From Stagnihabitans tardus (GTDB taxonomy: Bacteria; Pseudomonadota; Alphaproteobacteria; Rhodobacterales; Rhodobacteraceae), in the NCBI RefSeq assembly GCF_009925085.1, contig NZ_JAABNR010000001.1, forward strand, positions 62,001-126,000: DNA of 64,000 nt. The letters run 5' to 3'. A program made the position numbers and the translations under genes. Positions 33,970 to 41,770 of this stretch are shown here, piece after piece (position 1 is the stretch's first letter; each line of letters begins with the position of its first letter). The notes beneath the pieces were generated by a model. That model had not been told where the DNA came from and did not search any database. It saw nothing but the letters and a program-made list of their open reading frames with translations.

Positions 33970-35673
33970 ATGACGACCTATGTGATGTTCAACAACAACA
34001 TCGGCGCGGATATCTTCTACAACCTCGCCTCGGGTGACATCTTCCTGCAAACCGCATCCAGCTCCTTCGTCAGCTGGATGACGGTCTTCGAGACCGGCAT
34101 CTATGCCACGGGCCAGGGCGTCAGCGTCTCGGTCAACGGGCTGATGAACGTGGGCCACATCGACCTCCTGGGCGGAGACCAGGTGATCATCGGCGCCACG
34201 GCCACCGTGATGATGACCGCCGCCTACGGCTTCCACCTGACCGGAGACCTCGGCGCCGCCGTGACGACGCTTGACAACCAGGGCAGCATCTATTCAGCCA
34301 ATACGCCCCTCTCGGCCGCCCTGACCGTGCAGCTCGACAGCCCCACCGCCTTTGGCATGGGCCTTGGCGCGCGGCTGAACAACAAGGGCCTCATCTCCTC
34401 CTCGGGCACCGGCGTCGCCATCAACGAAGCCTCGAACGGCGCCGAGGCCTCGGCCATCCTGGTCAACAGCGGCGAGATCATCGGACGTCAGGCGGTGACC
34501 CTTTCGGGCGCCGCGGACCGCATCGTGAACCATGGGCAAATGACCGGCTCGCATGACGCGGTGATCTTTGGCAAGACCAACCAGACCTATGACTTCGCCC
34601 CCCATATCCTGAACACCGGCACCATCACCTTCGCCCGCGTGGACACCGGCAATCCCGCCGCTGCCGCCATCGCGCTGGAGCGGGGCCAAAGCCTGATGAG
34701 CTCGGCCGAGATCGTGAATTCCGGCCGGATCGACGGCCAGGGCAAGGCCATCTACCTCGACCTCGACAGCGCCAGCGTGACGAACACCGGGACGATCCTG
34801 GGCGATATCCTCTCGCTGGGCGGAGCCGTGACGATCTCGAACCACGCGGGCAAGATCCAGGGCAACATCACCACGGGGGCGGGCAGCGATACGCTGACCA
34901 ATGCCGCGACCCTGGTGGGCAGCGTCGATCTCGGCGCGGGCAGCGACATCATGGACCTGCGCGGCGGGCGCATCCTCGGCATTCAGACCATCACCGGCGG
35001 CGACGACAGCGACACCTATTACGTCAGCTCGGGGTCGACCCCGATCACCGAGAACGCGAGCGACCCAGGCATCGACCAGGTCTTTGCCGAATCCAGCTTC
35101 CGCCTGCGCAACGGGCTCGAAAACCTGACGCTGCTCGAGGGCGCCGACTTCAACGGCTTCGGCAACAACCTGAACAACACGATCACCGGCAACAATGGCG
35201 AGAACCGGCTCTTCGGCGCCATCGGCAACGACCAGCTGATCGCCAGCGCGGGGGACGACTCGCTGGAGGGCAACAGCGGCAACGACACGCTGTCGGGCGG
35301 CAATGGCGATGACATCCTGAACGGCGGCACGGGCACCGACCAGCTCACCGGCGGCGCGGATGGCGACATCTTCCGCTTTCGCCGCGTGAACGAGATGTCC
35401 AAGGTCAATCCCGACCTGATCACCGACTTCCTGCAGGTCGAGGACCGGATCGACCTCTCGGCGCTGGACGCCAACCGGGTCAACAGCCTCTCGGACGATG
35501 CTTTCCTCTTCATCGGCACCGCAGCCTTTTCGAATGTGGCCGGGCAGTTGCGCTACGAGATCGTCAGTGGCACGACCTCGCTGCACATGGACCTGAACGG
35601 AGACAGCGTGATCGACTATACGATCCGCGCCACCGGAAGCATCGCCTTCACGGCCTCGGACTTCCTGCTCTAG
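33970..35673 (+). CDS. RTX calcium-binding protein 2 with beta-solenoid repeats
   Basis: 567 residues, no signal peptide. Residues about 80-330 carry repeated N-x-G-x-I units (NQGSIY, NKGLIS, NSGEIIG, NTGTITF, NSGRIDG, NTGTILGD), typical of a beta-solenoid. Residues about 400-460 are RTX nonapeptides (GNSGNDTLSGGNGDDILNGG). It ends TASDFLL, the Asp-plus-hydrophobic type I secretion end. Same architecture as the protein at 53950-55518. Its stop overlaps the convergent ureohydrolase stop through a shared CTAG. Confidence 0.85.
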   Translation: MTTYVMFNNNIGADIFYNLASGDIFLQTASSSFVSWMTVFETGIYATGQGVSVSVNGLMNVGHIDLLGGDQVIIGATATVMMTAAYGFHLTGDLGAAVTTLDNQGSIYSANTPLSAALTVQLDSPTAFGMGLGARLNNKGLISSSGTGVAINEASNGAEASAILVNSGEIIGRQAVTLSGAADRIVNHGQMTGSHDAVIFGKTNQTYDFAPHILNTGTITFARVDTGNPAAAAIALERGQSLMSSAEIVNSGRIDGQGKAIYLDLDSASVTNTGTILGDILSLGGAVTISNHAGKIQGNITTGAGSDTLTNAATLVGSVDLGAGSDIMDLRGGRILGIQTITGGDDSDTYYVSSGSTPITENASDPGIDQVFAESSFRLRNGLENLTLLEGADFNGFGNNLNNTITGNNGENRLFGAIGNDQLIASAGDDSLEGNSGNDTLSGGNGDDILNGGTGTDQLTGGADGDIFRFRRVNEMSKVNPDLITDFLQVEDRIDLSALDANRVNSLSDDAFLFIGTAAFSNVAGQLRYEIVSGTTSLHMDLNGDSVIDYTIRATGSIAFTASDFLL

Positions 35674-36608
35674 CCACGCTGCCGCGCAATGACGCCAAGG
35701 ACCCCGGCCAGAAGCTGGGCCGCCGTCAGCGCGCCCTGCCCGTCGATATCGCGTTCCGGCATGAATTCCACCATGTCGAAGGCCACGATCCTCGCCTTTG
35801 CCGCGACGCCCTCGACCAGGTCCATGATGTCCCAGTAGCCAAGCCCCCCCGCCGTCCGTCCGATGACGGCAGGCATGATGCCGGGGTCCAGGGCATCGAG
35901 ATCGAGACAGATGACCACATCACCGCCCTCGGGGATGGAGGCCAAGGCTCGCCCAAGGCCCTGGCGGGCAATCTCGGCCATGGGCACGAACTGGACGCCC
36001 CAGGCGCGGGCCTCTGCCACGTCCTCGACTCGGGCCGAGCCGATGCCGCGCTGGCCCACCTGGATGATCCGCGCGACATGGACCATCTCGGAGGCGCGGC
36101 GCATGGGCGAGGACAGGCCAAGGCGCTCGCCCTGGACCTCGTCGCGCCAGTCGATATGGGCGTCGATCTGCAGGATGGTCAGGGTCCGGCCAAGCGCGGC
36201 CAGGCCCTCGAGCATCGGGATGGGCAGGGAATCGTCGCCGCCGACCAGGATGGGGACGGCGCCTGCGGCCAGGATGGTTTCGGTGGCCGCCCGGATGCGT
36301 CCCCGGTTGGCCTCCGGCGTCCGGGGGTCCTGATCCAGGTCGCCCGCATCGACCACGCGCAGGCCCGGGGGCAGCATCGGACCGCCGAGGTCGAAATGCA
36401 TATGCCCCCGCGCCGCCCCATAGGCCACCGCGGCCGCCCGGATCGCCTGGGGCCCCCCGGCGCAGTAGAAGCCCACCGAGGGATAGGGCGTGGCGCCGGC
36501 TGCGCCAAAAAGCACGATATCGGCCGACAAGGCCGCCCAATCCGCCTCGGGCAGGTCGAAGAAGGTCGAAGCCCCGCCCGCACCGAACATTTCTCCCAAA
36601 GTCGCCAT
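35670..36608 (-). CDS. Ureohydrolase (agmatinase/arginase family), unusual metal site
   Basis: 312 residues of the arginase/agmatinase superfamily. The DAHIDWRDE (D149, H151, D153) and CLDLDALDP (D236, D238) metal motifs are present, but the usual GGDHS motif reads GGDDS, so the His ligand is Asp (D126). The reaction is probably hydrolysis of a guanidino compound to urea, but the substrate is open; agmatinase is only the family default. Start MATLGEMFG follows AGGAGG-like sequence that is itself part of a tandem repeat. Confidence 0.85.
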   Translation of the reverse strand: MATLGEMFGAGGASTFFDLPEADWAALSADIVLFGAAGATPYPSVGFYCAGGPQAIRAAAVAYGAARGHMHFDLGGPMLPPGLRVVDAGDLDQDPRTPEANRGRIRAATETILAAGAVPILVGGDDSLPIPMLEGLAALGRTLTILQIDAHIDWRDEVQGERLGLSSPMRRASEMVHVARIIQVGQRGIGSARVEDVAEARAWGVQFVPMAEIARQGLGRALASIPEGGDVVICLDLDALDPGIMPAVIGRTAGGLGYWDIMDLVEGVAAKARIVAFDMVEFMPERDIDGQGALTAAQLLAGVLGVIARQRG

Positions 36609-36613
36609 GCTGA

Positions 36614-36674
36614 CCTCCTGCCCGCTTAACTTCCTGCCCGCTGAACTTCCTGCCCGCTGACCTTCCTGCCCCTT
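36614..36674 (-). repeat. 16-bp tandem repeat carrying Shine-Dalgarno-like sequence
   Basis: Nearly four copies of a 16-bp unit; read on the minus strand the unit is GGGCAGGAAGTTCAGC. The copy nearest the ureohydrolase start gives GGGCAGGAGGTCAGC immediately before its ATG, so the array multiplies the ribosome-binding site. Confidence 0.85.
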
Positions 36675-36750
36675 GTCGCAGCCTGACAAGATGGCACGCC
36701 CAGGGCAAGGGGGCTCCGCCGACTGCGCCGCCTGTCCTGCCCGCCGGGGC

Positions 36751-36809
36751 GCGCCCTGCCGACTGCCGGGACGGATCCCGTCCCGACCGGGGCCCAGTCG
36801 GCAGGGCGC
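36751..36809. repeat. Large imperfect palindrome
   Basis: GCGCCCTGCCGACTG (36751-36765) and CAGTCGGCAGGGCGC (36795-36809) are exact inverted copies around an inner CGGGACGG..CCGTCCCG. A further CAGTCGGCAG occurs at 36835-36844. Together with the tandem array and the acpP terminator this fills the 36609-36929 gap; no gene seen. Confidence 0.75.
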
Positions 36810-36877
36810 CGCGTTGCGTAAAAGCGGGCCCTGGCAGTCGGCAGAACCGCCCCCGGGGCCCCGCCCCCCCCCAAAGC

Positions 36878-36903
36878 AAAAGGCTCCCCGAAGGGAGCCC
36901 CGC
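36878..36903 (-). terminator. Terminator of acpP
   Basis: On the minus strand GGGGCTCCCTTCGGGGAGCC followed by TTTTGCTTT. Confidence 0.88.
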
Positions 36904-36929
36904 CATAGCCACTGCCCGGGGGCGAGTGC

Positions 36930-37163
36930 TTATTGCGCCTTGGTGATGAAGCCCACCGCATCGCCAAAGGTCTGGATCGTTTCGGCAGCGTCATCCGGGA
37001 TTTCGATCCCGAACTCTTCTTCGAAAGCCATGACCAGCTCGACCGTGTCGAGGCTGTCGGCGCCCAGGTCGTCGATGAACGAGGCGGTCTCGGTGACCTT
37101 CTCGGCCTCCACGCCCAGGTGTTCGACGACGATCTTCTTAACGCGATCCGCGATGTCGCTCAT
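36930..37163 (-). CDS. acpP: Acyl carrier protein
   Basis: 77 residues, acidic, with the phosphopantetheine Ser at S37 in [15 protein letters not shown]. Start MSDIADRVK is the conserved one; longer upstream reading frame is rejected. Carries growing fatty-acyl chains for FabD/FabG/FabF. About 200 bp after fabG on the same strand, with its own likely promoter in that gap and a strong terminator after it. Confidence 0.97.
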   Translation of the reverse strand: MSDIADRVKKIVVEHLGVEAEKVTETASFIDDLGADSLDTVELVMAFEEEFGIEIPDDAAETIQTFGDAVGFITKAQ

Positions 37164-37360
37164 ATCTCTTCCTCTGTCGTTGGGGTCGCCCCCGTTCGAA
37201 TGGTGCGCCGTCAAGGGGGCGCTTTGTCCCTTTTCAGGGGTTGGCTTTCGCCTTCTCACCTTGCGCGCCTATAGCAAGCCCGCGCGCGCAAGGCAAACTG
37301 TTTCCCAAGTGCGACCGGTTCGGGGCGAAACGCGCCCTTGCCACGTCACGTCCCGGGCAA

Positions 37361-38098
37361 TCACAGCATGGCCATGCCGCCATTGACATGCAAGGTGGCG
37401 CCCGTGACATAGCCCGCCTCGTTCGAGGCGAGGTAAAGCACCGCCGCCGCGATATCGCCCGGAGACCCCATCCGCCCCGCCGGGATCTGGGTCAGGATAC
37501 GGCCCTTCTGCTCGTCATTCAGCTTGTCGGTCATGGCCGTGGCGATGAAGCCCGGCGCCACGCAATTGACCGTGATGTTGCGCGAGGCCACTTCGGCCGC
37601 CAGCGACTTGGACATCCCCACCATCCCGGCTTTCGAGGCGGCATAATTGCCCTGCCCCGGGTTCCCCGTGGCGCCGACGACCGAGGAGATATTCACGATC
37701 CGCCCCCAGCGCGCCTTCATCATCGGGCGCAACACCGCCCGGCACAGCCGGAAGGTCGAGGTCAGGTTGACCTCGATCACCTGGGCCCATTCCTCATCGG
37801 ACATGCGCATGAAAAGGTTGTCCTTCGTGACGCCTGCATTGTTCACGAGGATATCGAGCCCCCCCATGGCCTCCGAGGCCGCCTTGGGCAGGGCCTCGAC
37901 GCTGGCCGCATCGCCGAGGTTGGCCGGACAGACGAAAGCCCCGGTGCCAAGCTCGGCGGCGAGCGCCTCAAGCGGCTCCACCCGCGTGCCCGACAGCGCC
38001 ACCTTGGCGCCCGCCCGATGCAGCACCCGGGCGATATCCGCCCCGATCCCCCCCGAAGCGCCCGTCACCAGCGCCGTCTTCCCCGTCAGATCGAACAT
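37361..38098 (-). CDS. fabG: 3-oxoacyl-ACP reductase
   Basis: 245-residue short-chain dehydrogenase: cofactor loop TGASGGIGADI (residues 12-22), NNAG at 86-89, catalytic S139, Y152 and K156 (NYAASKAG). NADPH-dependent reduction of 3-oxoacyl-ACP. Start MFDLTGKTALVTG is standard. Downstream of fabD with a 181-bp gap containing a repeat core. Confidence 0.96.
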   Translation of the reverse strand: MFDLTGKTALVTGASGGIGADIARVLHRAGAKVALSGTRVEPLEALAAELGTGAFVCPANLGDAASVEALPKAASEAMGGLDILVNNAGVTKDNLFMRMSDEEWAQVIEVNLTSTFRLCRAVLRPMMKARWGRIVNISSVVGATGNPGQGNYAASKAGMVGMSKSLAAEVASRNITVNCVAPGFIATAMTDKLNDEQKGRILTQIPAGRMGSPGDIAAAVLYLASNEAGYVTGATLHVNGGMAML

Positions 38099-38202
38099 GT
38101 CATCTCCTGCCTGGGGCCCCGCCCCTGTTGCGCAGCCGTAAGCGCCGCCCGTTTCCCTTGCGGCCCGATGCGCCGCCCCAACCAAGAGGGCGCGCCCGCC
38201 CG

Positions 38203-38223
38203 TTTCATTGGTCCCAAATATCC
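38203..38223 (-). repeat. Repeat core (copy 5) between fabD and fabG
   Basis: Inverted core TTTCATTGGTCCCAAATATC, closely matching the copy in the GTA operon. GC hairpins are weak here. Confidence 0.65.
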
Positions 38224-38279
38224 TGAGGAGGGCTCGCGGGGAGGTGTTCAACCGCCCCGGGCGCCCCTCAGGGGCGACC

Positions 38280-39200
38280 TCAGCCCTTCAGGCCCGCCAC
38301 ATCCTCCGGCGTGCCCACCGCGCGCGTCGCGGCCTCCTTGGCAATCCGCTTGATCATCCCCGAAAGCGCCTTGCCCGCGCCGACCTCCCAGAACTCGGTG
38401 ACCCCTGCCGCCGCCATCCACTGGACCGATTCCCGCCAGCGGACCGAGCCCGTGACCTGTTCGACCAGCAGGGCCTTCAGGACGGCAGGGTCGCTGACCG
38501 CCTCGGCGCGGACATTGGCCACGACCGGCACTTTCGGCGCGGCAAAGGCAACCTCGGCCAGGGCGCCTGCCATGACATCGGCCGCAGGCTGCATCAGCGC
38601 GCAATGGAAAGGCGCACTCACCGGCAGAAGGATCGCCCGCTTGGCGCCCTTGGCCTTGGCGATCTCAAGCGCGCGCTCGACGGCCGCCTTGTGCCCCGAG
38701 ACCACGACCTGGGCCGGGTCATTGTCATTGGCGGCCTGGCAGACCTCGCCCTGGGCGGCCTCGGAGGCGACCTCGGAGGCTTGCGCGAAGTCCAGCCCCA
38801 AGAGCGCCGCCATGGCGCCGACATCGACCGGCACGGCCTCTTGCATGGCCCGGCCGCGGATGCGCAACAGCCGCGCCGCATCGGCCAGCCCGAAGACCCC
38901 TGCCGCACAAAGCGCCGAATATTCGCCCAGGCTATGCCCCGCCACGAAATCGCAAGAGGCCAGCCCCTCGGCCTCCAGCGCCCGGAAGGCCGCCAAAGAG
39001 GTCGCCATCAGCGCAGGCTGGGCATTGGCCGTCAGGGTCAGGGTCTCGAGATCGCCCTCCCAGATCAGGGCCGAGAGCTTTTCGCCAAGCGCCTCGTCCA
39101 CTTCGGCGAAGACGGCGGCGGAGGCCGGATAGGCCTCGGCCAGGGCACGGCCCATCCCGATGGCCTGGGCCCCCTGGCCCGGAAAGACGAATGCGCGCAT
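38280..39200 (-). CDS. fabD: Malonyl-CoA:ACP transacylase
   Basis: 306 residues. FPGQGAQAIGMG at the N-terminus and the nucleophile S90 in GHSLGEYSAL identify FabD, which loads malonyl onto ACP. The MRAFVFPGQ start is conserved; earlier methionines are rejected. First gene of fabD-fabG-acpP. Confidence 0.96.
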   Translation of the reverse strand: MRAFVFPGQGAQAIGMGRALAEAYPASAAVFAEVDEALGEKLSALIWEGDLETLTLTANAQPALMATSLAAFRALEAEGLASCDFVAGHSLGEYSALCAAGVFGLADAARLLRIRGRAMQEAVPVDVGAMAALLGLDFAQASEVASEAAQGEVCQAANDNDPAQVVVSGHKAAVERALEIAKAKGAKRAILLPVSAPFHCALMQPAADVMAGALAEVAFAAPKVPVVANVRAEAVSDPAVLKALLVEQVTGSVRWRESVQWMAAAGVTEFWEVGAGKALSGMIKRIAKEAATRAVGTPEDVAGLKG

Positions 39201-39444
39201 CTGATCCCCCATTACGCTGCGCCCCTTGTCGCGGCGGGGCCTTGGCTTGCGCATACTATTCCCCCCCGTGGCAGGCAAGCCCGGCGTGGGCCTGGGCCTG
39301 ACCCCTTGCCCCCGCAGCCGCGGTGCCTATATTGCAAGGATTGCGGGGCCGGAGAAGCCGGACCCCACCTGTTGCGCCGCAGGACAAGGACGGCGCCGCC
39401 CCGCTGCGGCGCTTTGCCGAGCCCTGGGCCGCACGAGCTGCGAA

Positions 39445-39873
39445 ATGATCCAGATGTCCCCCCTCCGCCGCAAGATCGTCTATGCGGTCAGCTTCGAAAC
39501 CCTTGCCATCCTGATGGGGGCCGCCGTGTTGCGGCTCTTCTCCGGCGCCCCGGCCGAGGCCACACTGGCGCTTTCGGTCTGTGGGGCCGCAATCGCCTTG
39601 GCCTGGTCCTTTGTCTTCAACACGGCCTTCGAGGCCTGGGAGGCGCGCCAGCCCGTCAAGGGCCGCTCTCTCCTGCGCCGCACCGCCCATGCCCTGCTCT
39701 TCGAATGCGGCATGACGGCCCTCCTTTTGCCCCTTACCGCCTGGTTCCTGTCCGTCGACCTCTGGACGGCCTTTGTCTACGAGCTGGGGCTGATCCTGTT
39801 TTACATGGGCTATGCCTGGGTCTTTACCTGGGCTTTCGACCGCATCGCAGGTCTGCCGGAGAGCGCGAGGTAA
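39445..39873 (+). CDS. PACE-family (BTP-domain) multidrug efflux protein
   Basis: 142 residues, four membrane segments as two bacterial transmembrane pairs. The conserved features include RRKIVYAVSFETLAIL with the membrane Glu E18, FVFNTAFEAWE, and the repeat-like RRTAHALLFECG plus GLILFYMGYAWVFTWAFD. Proton-driven efflux of cationic biocides or polyamines in known members; native substrate unclear. Start at MIQMSP; the open frame continues upstream through low-quality sequence. Stands alone, divergent from fabD. Confidence 0.85.
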   Translation: MIQMSPLRRKIVYAVSFETLAILMGAAVLRLFSGAPAEATLALSVCGAAIALAWSFVFNTAFEAWEARQPVKGRSLLRRTAHALLFECGMTALLLPLTAWFLSVDLWTAFVYELGLILFYMGYAWVFTWAFDRIAGLPESAR

Positions 39874-39874
39874 G

Positions 39875-39962
39875 CGGGGGGCTCCCGCCCCCCGCACCCC
39901 CCGGCCAAGGGGGAGCACGCTCCCCCTTGGAACCCCCGTGAGTATTTCGGCCAAATTGAAAG
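39875..39962 (+). repeat. Intergenic repeat, copy 6 (two hairpins plus core)
   Basis: G5..C6 hairpin, then AAGGGGGAGC..GCTCCCCCTT hairpin, AACCCCCGTG and the core 39941-39962 (AGTATTTCGGCCAAATTGAA). A complete example of the composite element, facing copy 7. Confidence 0.85.
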
Positions 39963-40030
39963 CGGAAACGTCCTGGCAATGGGCAAGGGAAGACCTGCGC
40001 CAGCATGAAGACCCACGGGCAGAGCCTCAT

Positions 40031-40127
40031 CTTTCAAATTGGAGGAAATACTCACGGGGATTTTCAAGGGGCCCGTGGGCCCCTTGAAGCGGGGGGTTCG
40101 GGGGGCGGCAGCCCCCCGATGCCTCCG
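40031..40127 (-). repeat. Intergenic repeat, copy 7, inverted partner of copy 6
   Basis: Inverted core 40031-40053, then CACGGGG, hairpin CAAGGGGCCC..GGGCCCCTTG and G6..C6 hairpin. Copies 6 and 7 form a 250-bp palindrome-like unit between the PACE gene and rpsF. With the rpsF promoter region they account for the 39874-40266 gap. Confidence 0.85.
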
Positions 40128-40138
40128 GCATAAAACCC

Positions 40139-40225
40139 TTGCGTTTCCCGGCCTCCCGGCTATAAGCCCCCAATCCTCGCATACCCATGAACCGGCGCAG
40201 CCTCTCGTGGACGGGCCGCGAGGCT
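40139..40225 (+). promoter_or_regulatory. rpsF promoter and 5' leader hairpin
   Basis: TTGCGT (40139-40144), 16-bp spacer, TATAAG (40161-40166). The leader contains a hairpin AGCCTCTCG (40199-40207) with CGCGAGGCT (40217-40225) and a CCGG stretch near the start codon. Ribosomal S6:S18 feedback leaders occur upstream of rpsF in other bacteria; match here is unproven. Confidence 0.55.
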
Positions 40226-40266
40226 CTTGCCCGTCCTATGAAGTGCGCCATGAAACCGGAGTTCAC

Positions 40267-40737
40267 ATGCCGCTTTACGAGCATGTCTTCATCGCGCGTC
40301 AGGACCTGTCCAACGCGCAGGCCGAAGGTCTCATCGAACATTTCTCCACGGTCCTCGCGGACAACGGCGGCAAGGTCGTCGAGCGCGAATACTGGGGCGT
40401 CAAGACGATGGCCTACAAGATCAACAAGAACCGCAAGGGCCACTATGCCTTCCTGCGTTCGGACGCCCCCTCGGCGGCCGTGCTGGAAATGGAACGCCTG
40501 ATGCGCCTGCATGACGACGTCATGCGCGTCCTGACCATCAAGGTCGACGCCCATCAGGAAGGCCCCTCGGTCCAGATGCAAAAGCGTGACGACCGTGAGC
40601 GCGGTGACCGCCCCGAGGGTGGTTTCGGCGGCGGTGAGCGTCGCGAGCGTTCCTTCGGCGACCGCCCCGACCGTGGCGACCGTCCCGAGCGTTCGTTCGG
40701 CGATCGTCCCGAGCGTTCTTCCGCCCCGCGTCGCTGA
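40267..40737 (+). CDS. rpsF: 30S ribosomal protein S6
   Basis: 156 residues. Core S6 (1-100) with MPLYEHVFIARQDLS and the REYWGVKTMAYKINKN strand, then a disordered charged tail of about 50 residues with RPERSFGD-type repeats, longer than in E. coli. Start at the conserved MPLYEH. First gene of rpsF-rpsR-rplI. Confidence 0.97.
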   Translation: MPLYEHVFIARQDLSNAQAEGLIEHFSTVLADNGGKVVEREYWGVKTMAYKINKNRKGHYAFLRSDAPSAAVLEMERLMRLHDDVMRVLTIKVDAHQEGPSVQMQKRDDRERGDRPEGGFGGGERRERSFGDRPDRGDRPERSFGDRPERSSAPRR

Positions 40738-40752
40738 GAAAGGATCTGACCC

Positions 40753-40980
40753 ATGGCCAACAAGCCCTTCTTCCGTCGCCGCAAGGTTTGCCCCTTCTCG
40801 GGCGACAATGCTCCGGCAATCGACTACAAGGACACCCGTCTCCTGCAGCGCTACATCTCCGAGCGCGGCAAGATCGTCCCGTCCCGCATCACCGCCGTCT
40901 CGGCCAAGAAGCAGCGTGAACTCGCCGCCGCCATCAAGCGCGCGCGTTTCCTCGCCCTGCTCCCCTATGCCGTGAAGTGA
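40753..40980 (+). CDS. rpsR: 30S ribosomal protein S18
   Basis: 75 residues: [12 protein letters not shown] then [18 protein letters not shown] and [20 protein letters not shown]. Binds with S6 in the small-subunit platform. Ribosome site GAAAGGA upstream. Confidence 0.97.
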   Translation: MANKPFFRRRKVCPFSGDNAPAIDYKDTRLLQRYISERGKIVPSRITAVSAKKQRELAAAIKRARFLALLPYAVK

Positions 40981-40990
40981 GGAGATAAAC

Positions 40991-41575
40991 ATGCAAGTCA
41001 TTCTCCTCCAGCGCGTGGCCAAGCTTGGCCAGATGGGCGATGTCGTCAACGTCAAGGACGGCTACGCCCGCAACTTCCTCCTGCCCCAGGGCAAGGCCCT
41101 TCGCGCCTCGGCCTCGAACATCGCTTCGTTCGAAGCCAAGAAGGCCCATCTCGAGGCCCATAACCTCGAGACCAAGAAGGAAGCCGAAGCCGTGGCCGCC
41201 AAGCTCGACGGTCAGATCTTCGTTCTGATCCGTTCGGCCTCGGACGTCGGCGCGCTTTACGGTTCGGTCACCGCCCGTGACGTCGCCGAAGTGGCGACCG
41301 AAGGCGGCTTCGAAGTGAACCGTGGCCAGATCGTGCTCGACCGCCCGATCAAGGAACTGGGTGTCCACCCGGTGACGGTCACGCTGCACCCGGAAGTTTC
41401 GGCCAAGATCAAGCTGAACGTCGCCCGTTCGGTCGAAGAGGCCGAGCTGCAAGCTTCGGGCAAGTCGATCCAGGAACTGGCGGCCGAAGCCGAAGCGGCG
41501 GCGGAATTCGAAATCGCCGAGCTCTTCGACGATATCGGCGCAGCCAACGACTTCGACCCGCGCGACGCGCGCTAA
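40991..41575 (+). CDS. rplI: 50S ribosomal protein L9
   Basis: 194 residues. N-terminal rRNA-binding domain [17 protein letters not shown] with the [17 protein letters not shown] signature, long connecting helix and C-terminal domain. The acidic C-terminal extension of about 45 residues is common in alphaproteobacteria. Confidence 0.97.
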   Translation: MQVILLQRVAKLGQMGDVVNVKDGYARNFLLPQGKALRASASNIASFEAKKAHLEAHNLETKKEAEAVAAKLDGQIFVLIRSASDVGALYGSVTARDVAEVATEGGFEVNRGQIVLDRPIKELGVHPVTVTLHPEVSAKIKLNVARSVEEAELQASGKSIQELAAEAEAAAEFEIAELFDDIGAANDFDPRDAR

Positions 41576-41591
41576 GGTCTGCGACAGTCTT

Positions 41592-41628
41592 GAAACCGCG
41601 CGGGGGCAACCTCGCGCGGTTTTTCCTT
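41592..41628 (+). terminator. Terminator of the rpsF operon
   Basis: ACCGCGCG and CGCGCGGT stem with GGGGCAACCT loop region, followed by TTTTTCC. Confidence 0.85.
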
Positions 41629-41770
41629 GCCCATGCCCTGGGGCATTTCCGCCGGGCCGCGTCAGGACGTTTTGAAAACCGATCAAGTTTTGCTATCTTT
41701 GCCCGAAGAAACGCCGTTTGCCTCGCCTTTCATCCTGCTTCCCCCCGATTTCAACGCCCAGGAGCCCGCC

